NCBI GenBank assembly: GCA_033439265.1
Contig: JAVTVX010000010.1
Location: 16,709,490-16,773,489 of the forward strand
Length of the DNA stretch: 64,000 bases
Reading direction: 5' to 3'
Origin: Dillenia suffruticosa
Lineage: Eukaryota > Streptophyta > Magnoliopsida > Dilleniales > Dilleniaceae
Below are positions 13,100-24,309 of this stretch, one piece after another. Below the pieces are notes generated by a model. That model searched no databases. It was not told the origin of the DNA and saw only the letters and a list, made by a program, of their open reading frames with translations. The number at the start of each line of letters is the position of its first letter. Position 1 is the first letter of the stretch. The translations under genes were made by a program, and so were the position numbers.

Positions 13100-16000
13100 T
13101 GGAACAGTTTGCGTTGATTGAACTTAGCTAAAAGAAGTCCATTTGATGTCAGCTTAGGGTAACTGAAAAAGAAATAGCTGTCATTTCCTCTGCATTTAAT
13201 GCATCAGATAGATAGATCACTCATTTCTGAGAAGCTGAGTAGACCAAACATTATATAGAGGATTTTCAAGCTCACTCCATAACACAGCTTTTCGTTTGGG
13301 GGCGGGGGGAGTGGGTAAAAACAGGAAGAAGAGAGTCAAAAAAGACCGACGAATTGAATGGAAAAGTCTAACCATTCATAAGCACTCTAACCCTGCTTTT
13401 CCTCGGTTTTCCTGACCGAAAATAAGGAACAGAATAATTTGTAAGAAGTGCAAAAAGTTAAACGGGACAAGGAAAAGTCCGGAAGAGAGGTCAGGAGCTA
13501 TCGTTTGTTTGAAATGACAGATTTACCTTGTCATTACAAGGTAATTACCACATGAATGACATATAATTCCTTAATATTTTTTTTTCTTTCCCATTTAATT
13601 TATATATGTATATGTTTGTTATAAACATAGATTTAGCCCTTTTTTATTAATAACACTAGCCAAGCTAGACAAAAGGTGATTAATTCAGACAATGAGTTTC
13701 ACTGCATTCCCCCATGTAGGCCAAATGTCTCACATTAGAGCCGATAGTTCTTGATAGAATCTCATTTCATTCCCAAAATTAAGATAATTATTAATTTAAG
13801 AAATATTACTATTAACTAAAATAAGAAAATTATTTTTTTAAAATTCTTCTTTTTTACTAATTCCTAAATATTTTATTAAAATAATTTTTTTTTTCCAATG
13901 AAATGTAACTACTAATAATTTAAATCTTATGTCCCAAATAAATTTATATTATGGAACCGTTTATTTATTTATTTATTTTTTTGGTTTCCCCAAATTGGAC
14001 ATAAAAACTTGGCACGCATTTATTTAGTTCCCCCCGCCCCCCCCCCCCCAAACATAGACCCACTAGCCTAGATGCTTTGAGTAACATATACAAGTATTCA
14101 TCCCAAGGAGCGGTCATAAACAAGTAAACATGAGTATATTCCTTACCAAGCCCAGTTGCAACAAACGATGAATGACCGAATAAGTAAAAGCCGATCAAAA
14201 TGAGCATGTTTGATGCCGGATTTAATGGGGCTCCATTAAAGGTTCAATAAACGAGGACTCATCCTGATTAAGTAAAACAACGTGGACGCGATCAGTGTCA
14301 ATAGTTCGTGTGGGGCCAGAAATAGATGGAAACCGCATCCTCTACAGTCCACAAGCCCCGAAAAGAAACATTTTAGTTTCGAGATCACAAGGACTCAGAA
14401 GTACTAAAATTAAAAGAAAGGGGTAACGTAGACCTCAAAGATGGAGGTTTCCACGGCTTTTGAAGATTTGATAATGGTGGGGATATGGAGAATCCAATAA
14501 AGGCAGATGCTTTTGCTTTGGTGTATAGCAACCAGTTTATGGGAAAGTCTTCGGTTATCGAGGCCCACAACTCTCTCTGTCGCATCCAGGCCCAACCTTT
14601 TAAGAACTGGGCCCACAAGACATGGTCCAAAAGCAGCGACCGAGCTGGTGCTTTCACCGTATGAGAAAAGTAGTAATGATCATCTAACAACAACAGCATG
14701 AAACGAATGATGTAGCACCGCATTATTGAGACCGGCAAAGACACTAAAATTTTTTAATTAAAATTTCTAATTCAAAATTAAAAAAAAAAAAAAAAACTCA
14801 CTCTTTAATGGATTGACAGTTAAACGGAACAGGAATAACCGAGACCAATAAAATTAGTTAACAAATACCAATCAATCAAACACCAAGGAAAAAAAAATGA
14901 TGTTCAATAGAAAGCAAATAGGTCAAAAAACTAAAGAAATGGATTGAATTCCATGCATCAATATTTATTTTATTTTCTTTTCTTTTTATATAATTTGAAA
15001 AATATTTCACCTATTTAAATTTATTCAAATTTAAAAATTTTAACTCATTTAGTTTTTGTAGCATTACTCAAAATAAAATAACTGATAAATTCAGCATTCC
15101 AATTTCAATATGATATTTGAAACAAATCTTCATGAAATACAATCTTGAATGTATCAGAAATGGTGCCCTGTAACAGTGGGAAGTCTATAATATGCAAGAA
15201 GAATAAGTTAATTGGGCAAAGTCATCATCTTTTAAATTGATTGACAGATCAATTGCTTGGCGCTCATGGTATTACAGCAGCTCAATGCAATCATTGTAGA
15301 TATAGTATTTTTGAGATAGTTATCAAATTTTGTAAGATTTTATTATCCAGCACTTCTGGATGCATATATATATGCACATACATATATTAGTTCAATCATC
15401 AAACTGCTTCCACTTTCCAACTGGACTAACTCCAAAAGGACTCTTTCAGCCGCAAGCTTTTACAGAAAAGTGAACTCGAATTGGCTGTCAAATATGCCAA
15501 AACATATTGCAAAGAATTATTGTGAACTGTTTCTGGGTTGAAACTTTGTTCAAGAACAATAAGCTTTCCACATAATCAAAAAATAATAATAATAATAATA
15601 AAAGAACAGAACATTTATACAAGAAATAAGTCCTCAACTGCCACAATGTTTTGGACATAGAAATAAAAGAACAGAACAATAACCAAAGGCATTGATGAAT
15701 AAGCAAAGCTTTTTTGCAACTTAAAAGGCAAGGCATCTTTTGAAGCCATTTTATCAAAAGATATATTAAAAGCTTAAATTTTGGTGATGTCCACCATTCA
15801 AGTAAACAAAGGATGTGAGTATACCATTAGGCTCTTTTGGATAAAGTGCTTTCACCTTGTTGATAAGTTTTCGCAAGCACTTCAAGGCAATAAATTGATT
15901 CTTCAAGCAACCCTTTTTTTCTCTACAAGAATGATCTCCATTAGTTAACCTAATGCAACCAAAGCTCTAAAACATCTTAATGGCAAACCTGATGCACGTT

Positions 16001-17500
16001 AATTATAGTGAGCCTAAAAGGTAAAATAAAATGATTTCTGCAGCCAGTTCATGGTGGAAATGCTTGCCACCGTCAACGTCAATCAGGTTTTCCACATTGT
16101 AGTAACACCATGAGTCCCATCCCTGTTACAGTTTACACGTCAATTTATTACCTAAACATTTTCCCTTTACCCTCCCTTTTTCTGCAGTTTCAGAATACCG
16201 ATTCAAAATATATAGCTACACTGCAGTCTGTAGAAATGCAACTTCCAACCAAGCATTGATTTCCTAGCCAGTTTCCACCGCATTTGCACCTTGTAAAAAT
16301 CAAAGTTTGTGTGCAATAACCCAACCATAGGGCCAGTAGAACCCCACTTTGATCTTCAAGGTATAACACAAGTTCAGGAATCTCAGTTGTCATAATTGTT
16401 TTATTCAGTTTGCAGCCCTGCTTTGTGTATTTCGCTAACCAACTTCAAGATCCTAGAGAAGCTGCGGTATACGTATCCAATGAGAGATGGCTTATTGGGG
16501 TTCATGGCCTACACACGATGCCAAGAACCTAGAAGAATTTTGCAAATGTTAGACGACAAAAACGATCCACCACAAATAGTGATTTACACTGCCAGTGACC
16601 CATGGGAGACCTATAAAAAATGCAAGTAATGGATGCTAACCATTGGGCTTGTCATGCATAAGGAGGCCCAATTCTTTGACCCCCCATTTTTGGATTGTGA
16701 TTTTGTAGTGTGACCCCAAAAGAAAGGTCCAACACTGCCCCTTGAACACATTCCTAGCTACGGAGAAAACATTTTATCTATCTGCCAAATTTAAGGGATC
16801 CCTATGGCCCAACCAAATTTCAATGTTAATAGTATTGAGGCACGGAGGAGACCAGTGGATGGGTGGGACTTTTGATATGAAGTTCAGCTGAGAGATCTTT
16901 AACTCGGGCATTTTTCATATGGCTGGTCCTTGTTAGACGACCCAGTGTCCAGAAAACCAACAGATTAGCAAAGCAACACTCCCTTTACAATATTGGTTCA
17001 TACTTATGTTATTACAGCTTAGTAGAAAGACATCAACCTAGATGCACATGGTTAATTTCGATCAAAGGCACTTGGCTAATTGGCAGTCAACATTACTGTC
17101 TATAAACTGTAGTACTGCAACAACCCTGAGATGCAAACAAGCAAAAAAATACAACCCTCGATTTTCTCTTTTAGCATCCTTATTACAGCTTAGTAGAAAG
17201 AACCCCCAATTGAGCTTACAGTGCCATTTACGTTTCATAATAACCGCTAGATTTCTTATCATGCCAGACGATTAAAAGGGACAATGGGCCAATGTAGAGA
17301 CAGCATCATGGTACCTCAAATTGTGAGTCATTTGTATCCTTTGGGCTCTTCCTTGGTCAATCTCCATCTATGTGTTATAGTTCTTCCCATCCACATATAA
17401 GCTATAACAAAATACTGCTATTAGTTATCCACTGCACACATGCTACCAATGTTGCACCATGTCCTAAAGTTGACTGTGTTCATGTTGTGGAATGCCTGGC
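13100..17500. other. Spacer or 5' region of the unknown 210-aa gene
   Basis: No coding gene was supported. It probably includes the promoter and 5' UTR of the gene at 10831-13085. Small open frames at 14385-14744 and 16190-16629 have no recognisable domain and lack splice-consistent neighbours. A C-rich homopolymer lies at about 14032-14049. A 22-bp exact repeat (17009-17030, 17180-17201) is listed separately. Confidence 0.45.
17009..17201. repeat. 22-bp exact direct repeat, 171 bp apart
   Basis: The 22 bases at 17009-17030 recur exactly at 17180-17201. The core is TTACAGCTTAGTAGAAAG. The sequence between the copies does not align with the flanks, so this is not a simple tandem repeat of the whole interval. 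Confidence 0.9.
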
Positions 17501-17550
17501 ATTCCGTCTCTATGTCCGCCCATCATAGAATACTACCATAAGATTAAAGC

Positions 17551-17977
17551 TTCCTGGTTAATCAGCTAATTCATTAACCATGAGACTACTAATTTAAGTA
17601 CGTATTAGATTTCTATCTTATATATGCAACTTCAGCAACCCTAGAAACCCAGGAAATTGGGATTGGAAGATGAGGAAATTGGGATTGGAAGATCCAAACT
17701 AGAGAATTTTCGTTTATAATCTGCAGAAACGTCCAAATTCGTGAACTTTTTTAAGCCCTAGATTCCCACTACTATAATATGGGACCTTATTCCTAGTTAA
17801 TCGGCTAATTCATTAACCATGAGCCTAGTACTTTAAGTAGGTATCATGTGCAACTTCAGCAACCCTAAAAAGCCATCAGAGTTGAAGCCATGGCAAAGAA
17901 TAGGAGGAAATTGAGGTTGTAAGATCCAAACTACAGAGAAACGTCCGAATTCGGGAACTTTTATGAACCCTAGATAC
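17551..17977. repeat. Diverged tandem duplication with a nested 21-22 bp repeat
   Basis: Copy 1 (about 17551-17766) and copy 2 (about 17790-17977) share successive blocks: CTAATTCATTAACCATGAG, GCAACTTCAGCAACCCTA, AGATCCAAACT, GAAACGTCC and CCCTAGAT. Copy 1 also holds a perfect internal tandem of a 21-bp unit (17651-17671 and 17673-17693). The two main copies differ by many substitutions and indels, so the duplication is old. Confidence 0.85.
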
Positions 17978-18138
17978 CAGAAGTAGGAAAAAATTTTCAT
18001 ATTAAGCAAACAATCTGAACACAAAGACGGCAAGAATGCGAACATAAACTTTCCAAATAGAAATTGAGAGACGTCATGCGGCTTCCACAAAAAAGAAATA
18101 CGATTCAAACTACGAGAGAGAAAGAAATCTGCGCTTAC

Positions 18139-18400
18139 CAACAATTGCGCGCGGTAAAAATCGAACTCAAACCGCCATTATCACCGTCTTCCCCTCCTGA
18201 TCATCGCGACCAAACGACGTCGTGAAATTAGGTTTTTATTTTTCCTATCACAGATGCGATCCATCAATGCAGAACTAGGGTTTTGGTTGGAAGACTTGAA
18301 TTCGAATGTTGTACACGAAAAAGACGCGAAAAGGCTTCTTATTGGCGCCGTAAGTGTCATTTGAAATTTAAATCGAGCGTCGCTCAAAACCCAAATTGCA
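18139..18400 (-). other. Possible 5' noncoding exon (minus strand)
   Basis: On the minus strand this stretch is less AT-rich than its surroundings and ends at 18139 in a strong splice donor of the form TTG|GTAAGC. Short upstream-type frames such as ATG GCG GTT TGA are present but no extended coding frame is. It may be a leader exon of the minus-strand gene whose coding part starts at 13085, or of a noncoding transcript. This is inference from a splice-site shape and composition only. Confidence 0.25.
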
Positions 18401-18419
18401 CGCAATTTTGCCCGTCGAT

Positions 18420-20550
18420 GGTAAATTTCACTACAGGTCCCTAAACTATTTCAAATGCTTTAAGTTTTTCCTAATACTTATAATAATTTCATTGCGGTCC
18501 TCTTACAATTTCATATTACAAAAAATAGATTTGGAGCTCGTTTGATTAAATTTATTTTTAACAACTTATAAGTTCCTAAAATTTGTAAAATAATTTTAGA
18601 ATTTATAAGATCCTATATCTTATTTTTAAAATAAGTCATTAAAATATTTGAAGAAAAAAAAATAAAATGGTTTACAAAATATTTTATGAACTATAAGTTA
18701 TTTTGTGTTTAGTAACAATGAATTTTTATAATTCCTTTTTAATATTGAAATAACTAAAAATGACAAAATGCCATCGACATCATAAATATAGATAATTATT
18801 GTCATTAAAAAGTAAACATGTGATAATAAAATATTAACGAAAACGATTTAATTAGTTAATTTATAGGTTAAAACAAAAAAAAATTATAAACGGCATAATA
18901 TTACAATAAAAAAAATAAAATTTACTCTTCTAAAGGGCAATAAGACTTTAAAACGAAAAGAATAAAGATATTTTTGGTAAAACAAATAAGAAACTCATTA
19001 GGTTTTTTTGGCTTTATAAATTAAGCCAATTTTTTCATGTAAAAAATATTATATAAATTTTCGTCCAACCTAAAATTTAGCATTTAATTGTATTAACCAT
19101 TGAATCAATTAATTTGAACATTAACGATAATCAAAAGCTGGATATCATGGGGATTGGAGTTGAAGGGGGAACTTCAACTGTATTCTCTCATCATCGCAAT
19201 TGATATCTTGCGGACAACCTCGGGCACGTCGCTCTCTTTAGCTGGTAAAGAGGCTCATGAATCGACTTGGTTAGCTCTTTAAAGAGCAGACGAGTGTGTG
19301 TTTTTTTTTTTTAATAACCGATCAATATTTATAACTATATTGTTATTAATCTGATTTGAGTATTATCATATCCAATTTAGAGAGAGTTCTCCCAACGTAA
19401 TATTTAAAGTCTCTAGATTTATCTGTCTTGTGCTTTTTCATGATTCTTCTAAATAAAGAGCCAGTTATTAATAATACATGCACCATTGATCTACAAGCAA
19501 CTGACTCATGTCTAAGTAACTAAATTTTAGATACCGGCCTACATTAATAAAAACTTAGAATTTTGTAAACTTACATATAATTTTAATTCAATTAAAATAT
19601 ATTAAAATAAATTATTAGGTAAAATTTTCATCACTTAATCTTGACTCATCAGCAGAAGGGACACTGCCAAACAGCAATTGCCACCTTTAAAATGCCTTTG
19701 CCTTTTGCAGCTATTAGTGAAGTCAGTTGTCCCATGTGAGAAAAGTTGAGGAGGGGCACAATTTTTAGGCAGAAAGTGAAAGAGCCAGGAAAGTGAAGGT
19801 CGAGTAAAGAGTGAAGTGATGGGGAGAAGGCCCCAGAAGCCCGTCTTGAAGTCAGGAGGAGGCATTCCCCCCCTTTTTTTATCATCCGCTTCAGAATTCG
19901 TGCCATCGTAAGGGGATATACCTTTGCGGAGAGTGCATCATCACCCCCTGCGAGGAAATCCATGGAGAGGATGTCCCGCATCTCTTCCCAAAAGTCAATG
20001 CCTCTCCAATCCTCGACACTTCAAACCTACCAAAACAAGGTCAACGCAACCACCCCCAGAATGAATCCAAGGAAATGCAAATGCACATGCAAAACAGAGG
20101 AGGAGAAACAGCTTATTTCATTTTAATGCATTTTAGGAATTTACAGAGTTGCTTTTATATAAAAAGGAAATATTTGTAGCAAATTCCAAAATATTAAAAT
20201 TTGTGCATAATTTTTTTTTTTCGAATGATCAAATTTAATACTCGATCATAAATTCATGGCAAAAACTACCATAGAATAAGCATCTTTTTTCTTTTAAAAA
20301 AGGGGATTATTTTCGTAGTCTAGAACCCGTCAACCTAACTAAATTTTATGAAAAAAAACTAAAATAGAACGATCAAGATACTAATCGAGGTTTAGAAAAA
20401 AGGAACTCATATTACAAATTTAGAAACTACACACCACCACATGGAGTGATTCTCAGAGAAGAATTCATAAAGGTGGAAACGATTTTAGCAAAAAGGGCAT
20501 GGATAGTTTAATTTGACTTACAAATGAAAAATAAAACATGGTGGTTTCAT
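18420..20550. other. AT-rich spacer
   Basis: No supported gene. At about 19870-20030 on the minus strand a short frame reads like protein (RGIDFWEEMRDIL...) and is followed by a possible donor, but no partner exon could be found. The rest is low-complexity AT sequence. Confidence 0.45.
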
Positions 20551-20558
20551 GATCATGA

Positions 20559-21017
20559 TCAACGCTTAACAGCTATGTCCTCTTTTCTAACTTTCTTGAT
20601 CTTACTAGAAAAATTTTTGCGAACAGCCAGAGGGAACAATGAGTCGATCTCATTGGACAAATCGAGTAAGATTTGTCTACGACAAGAATTAGCTGATGAT
20701 CTCCTTCTCGTCACTTGAAGAGACTTAGGTCTTGGTTTTCTTGGTGCAGGGGGACATTCTAGGATCCTTTGGATTTTATGATCCGAGGATGTTGGAGTCT
20801 TCATCCCATCTTTTTCTTCTTCTTCTTCAACTGAATGGAATTCTACTCGGGGTGGAATTTTCAGCTCCAAATGGCAAGAAATGATAATCTTCCTTTCTTG
20901 TGCAGCTTCTTCTTGTTTTCTTTGTCCTCCGGCGACTGCTGGTGATCTCTCATGGATGTGACCATTTTCCGAAACTGCCCTTGGACACTCCTCACTTGAT
21001 AATTCTGTCGTGGCCAT
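20559..21017 (-). CDS. SIAMESE-RELATED cyclin-dependent kinase inhibitor (SMR)
   Basis: This is an intronless gene of 152 residues. The hallmark SMR block lies at residues 70-96: DG-KTPTSSDHKI followed by CPPAPRKPRP. A run of glutamates precedes it. An upstream LELKIPPRVEF segment (51-61) and a C-terminal RRQILLDLSNEIDSLF motif (about 113-128) are also typical of SMR proteins. These small nuclear proteins bind CDK-cyclin complexes and restrain mitosis, often promoting endoreduplication or responding to stress. The start is the first ATG in frame (MATTEL); the open frame extends further upstream but without an in-frame ATG. The position that is usually Cys in the block (DGCKTPTSS) is Met here. 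Which SMR paralogue it is cannot be decided. Confidence 0.88.
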   Translation of the reverse strand: MATTELSSEECPRAVSENGHIHERSPAVAGGQRKQEEAAQERKIIISCHLELKIPPRVEFHSVEEEEEKDGMKTPTSSDHKIQRILECPPAPRKPRPKSLQVTRRRSSANSCRRQILLDLSNEIDSLFPLAVRKNFSSKIKKVRKEDIAVKR

Positions 21018-21183
21018 GGATTCTAGATGTCTTTTCGTCAAGTTTGGAATGCCTATGAATGGAAGTACATGAAAGAAAGATTCTGGGGAGAATGAGGGGG
21101 TGCGGAGGAGAAAACCACCAGGAGAGAAGAGGTTAAAGCAAGAGAAAGATAAAAGATGGTTGACGAAGAGACGTGATGCCAAC

Positions 21184-21193
21184 CATATATAAA
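21184..21193 (-). promoter_or_regulatory. TATA box of the SMR gene
   Basis: The minus strand reads TTTATATATG here, about 170 bp before the start codon at 21017. A CT microsatellite follows about 190 bp further upstream (21379-21423). Position and sequence fit a plant TATA box. Confidence 0.55.
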
Positions 21194-21374
21194 CATCAAA
21201 TTTAGCTATCTTTTTTCTCTCATTTGTTTAGACGTCGCTTGGCTATCTCTGCTTGTTTGGCTTTTAGCATTCCTACCTCCAAAAGAGAGAGAGAGATCGA
21301 AAAGAGAAGTTGGAGAGTTTTTTTTCGACCCACTACGGCGAAGGATCCGATGCAAATTTAACCACCATTCCCCT

Positions 21375-21378
<4 letters not shown>

Positions 21379-21423
<45 letters not shown>
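21379..21423. repeat. (CT)n microsatellite with one interruption
   Basis: About twenty CT units broken once by a TATC, upstream of the minus-strand SMR gene and followed by a short C run. Confidence 0.95.
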
Positions 21424-21426
<3 letters not shown>

Positions 21427-21429
21427 CCC

Positions 21430-24240
21430 CCCAAACAGTCAGCAATTCAAGAAAAGATTGTTTCCGGTATGTGCGTCGGCTTTTTCTGATATTCTACCAA
21501 CTATGATGCATCTGGGGCACGTGGTTTGCTCCTTATTCTAAACGCAATTAGGTTTTGATGCTCTCCTGTTCTCACCATATTAATCCTAACATAAATCTCT
21601 ACCATGAACCAACTTTTCTTATACAATTTTTAATATATAATCTTTATTTTCTTTACACAAGTTTAACTTTTTTTTCCATTTAAGGTCACAAAATTTGAGA
21701 AACAAATAAGGTCATAAAAGTTAATTACAAAAGCTCGCAATAAAATCATACTTTTAAAACAATTTTGATGTCTATTATTTGACATCACAAAAGTTTTAAT
21801 TAATTTTTTATAAATAAATAAGTACCAACTATATTCAATATTTATTATAATATTTATGTTTTTTAGGTCAAAAAGAGAAGTGAAAAATGATTATTATCAC
21901 TATTTTCTTTAAAGATAACAAAATAATCTTTTCGTATCTATCTATTCTTGGTTTTTAATTATTTTATTTTATACTTTTTCATATAATATCATAATTTTTT
22001 ATAAATGACCATAAATCAAGAATAAGTAGACATCATTGAAAACAAATTCTGCGGGGAATTGTCTCAAATTAGGCTTATCTTGAAATACTAAATTGCAAGG
22101 ACCAGCCTACCGAACCATGGATAGGCAACTAGCTAGCAAGACAACGTTTGGAATGGAGCAGCGCAGGAAACTTCCTCCCACGTAAACAAACAAAGCTACA
22201 TCCATGTATGTCTGAACACGTAGAGCATTTAACATTGGGACAATGTTTGTTTGGAAGTGGGAATAAGATCACGTAAGGTCGCGTCATTGGCTTTGGAGGT
22301 TAGTGAGAGTCCTTGGATTCTCCTCCCTTCAATGTGGGAGGGAATTGCGAAGTCTCACACCCAACTAATTTTAATCGCCTTTTTTGGTTTAATTAAGGGC
22401 GAGACAGATGATCATCGCTGGAAATGATAAATATAAAAGTAGCACATCTCGTGAAGTGATAAAAAGGAGGAGAAAACAAAAGCCTGGTCCAGTAGCTTGA
22501 TGGTAATCGAAGTCTACAGAATTAAACTCGATTCAAATCGAATTTAATTAAATTTAATATAATTAATCGATAATAATGATTTATTAAGAAAAAAAAAAAA
22601 CAAGAAAAAAAAAGGTTATAGAAAAGGGATCATGCTGACGAGGGATCCCGTTATAGCTAAGATTGCGTGGATTTCACCGTTAATTATTTCATATCCTACT
22701 TTTAGCCTGCTTGTTTTCCATGGAGTTTTATTCTTTTGCCTCAAATCTTCCTAAGAACACTGTCTCTTATACATACATACATACATACATACATACATTT
22801 CCACCAAAAAAAAAAAACATACATACATATATTTTCAAAAATATCATCAAAATCCTTTTATATTTTCAAAAAGTTAAAACAACTGTCTTATAGTCCCATG
22901 TATCTTATGTTTTAATCCTATTAAAATAAATTTCAGACTTTGTCACGATTGTAGAGGCAAATTTAAAGCGGAAGAAATTAGGTTGGCATGGTAGATATAA
23001 CGGCATTTGTTTCGTAAAAACGAAAGGTTAGGAAGGAAAACAACAAAAGATGTGATTTGAATTTAAATGGTGGAGGCAGAATACATAGTCCAATTGCTAT
23101 AATAAGACATGATAAGGTGGGGTATGGGAGGAGAGTATGACAATAATTAAAAAACATATAAATATAAAAAAGTAAGGACACACACTCTCATGGAGCATAA
23201 TGACATCTCATTTCTCATGCCGATGCTTAATGATTTTGCTTCCCATCTCTGATCCTCATGCCCCCACCTCTCCCAATTATCTCTATCTCCCTCCGTCCAT
23301 TTTCTTTTTCTTATTTCTTATTTTTTTTTATTATACTGAAATTTGAATCTGAAATCTTCAAATGAGATTAGATAAGAGAGATTTTGACCACTAAGATATC
23401 CCCTTGGGACCCCTCCATCCATATTCAGCTCTCTACAAGGACAATAAGCCCAGTTAAAGTGTTACGTTTATTAATTAAATCTTGAATTTAAAATCTGAAA
23501 ATAAAAAAATTATACCGAGATATCTGTTTCTTAAATAAAACTCCATATATATTTGAACCAAATTAATCAAAATATAATTTTAAATATCGATGATTAAAAA
23601 AAAAATAAAAAACCACTCTACTTATACCTCTTCGGTGTCTCTCTCTTCTTCATTTTCCCGCCTCCTTATGCTAATCTTTCCGCTAAATAAATTTCTTACC
23701 TATACCATACCTAATTTGTGCAAAAGTTGAACTTCCCTATGGCGAACTTTAACCATGAAGTTCTAATTGTTAATTGAAAACCAAATTGAACTTCTTGCTA
23801 TATTCTCTTGTGCCAAAGAAAATAAAATATTATTAACTAATTCAGTTTGTAAAATTTATAAAAAAAAATACTAAGCCAGAGGATTTTTTTGAGCAAGATT
23901 TAAAATTCACTGGCTATAGGTAATAATTGTATTAAAAGAAATTAGAAGAAGCAAAGAAGTTAGATCACGTAAAAACACTAAATGAATAAAAAATTAATCA
24001 GATCAAACTTAAATAATAGTAGATCTTAACATGTTTTAATTTTTTTGAATTTGAAAGACTATTTAATCAATTTAAAATTATTAAAATTTTTTATTTTTTA
24101 TTTTTTATTAATATAAAATTATTTTATAAAATTTGATCAATTTAATTCTCAGCAGATATATAATATCGGCATTATTAAAAAAAAGAGGCAGTCATTTCCA
24201 TTGGACCTACAAAATGTGGTCCGTCATTCAAAGCAGATCA
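21430..24240. other. Intergenic region between SMR and actin genes
   Basis: No gene was supported. It contains a TACA microsatellite near 22768-22797, several poly-A runs, a tRNA-like stretch near 22494-22613 discussed as a finding, and a SINE at 23301-23410. Confidence 0.5.
23301..23410 (-). mobile_element. Short tRNA-derived SINE
   Basis: Read on the minus strand, the element begins near GGTCCCAAGGGGATATC, carries an A-box-like TATCTTAGTGG and a B-box-like AGATTCAAATT about 35 bases later, and ends in an A-rich tail. It is bounded by near-identical 12-bp flanks: CCCTCCGTCCAT at 23289-23300 and CCCTCCATCCAT at 23411-23422 (11 of 12 match). Pol III boxes, A-rich 3' end and flanking direct repeats are the defining features of a SINE. 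The body is short, about 110 bp. Family name unknown. Confidence 0.65.
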
Positions 24241-24280
24241 GATGTTCGTTAGTTGTAGGCCCACATCAATTTTGACAGAC

Positions 24281-24288
24281 TATAAAAG
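24281..24288 (+). promoter_or_regulatory. Putative TATA box of the actin gene
   Basis: The sequence TATAAAAG lies about 200 bp before a CT-rich leader at 24501-24530. GGCCCA elements (site II type, common in highly expressed plant housekeeping genes) occur at about 24257, 24299 and 24310. Assignment is by position. Confidence 0.45.
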
Positions 24289-24309
24289 TCGTTGAGCTAG
24301 GCCCAAAGT

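Noticed and set aside
14385-14744. 119-codon minus-strand open frame
   Set aside because: No domain, no conserved motif recognised, no splice partners; the overlapping frame on the plus strand is equally open.
17497-17520. CTGGCATTCCGTC similar to miR394
   Set aside because: The rest of the mature sequence does not match and no hairpin partner was seen.
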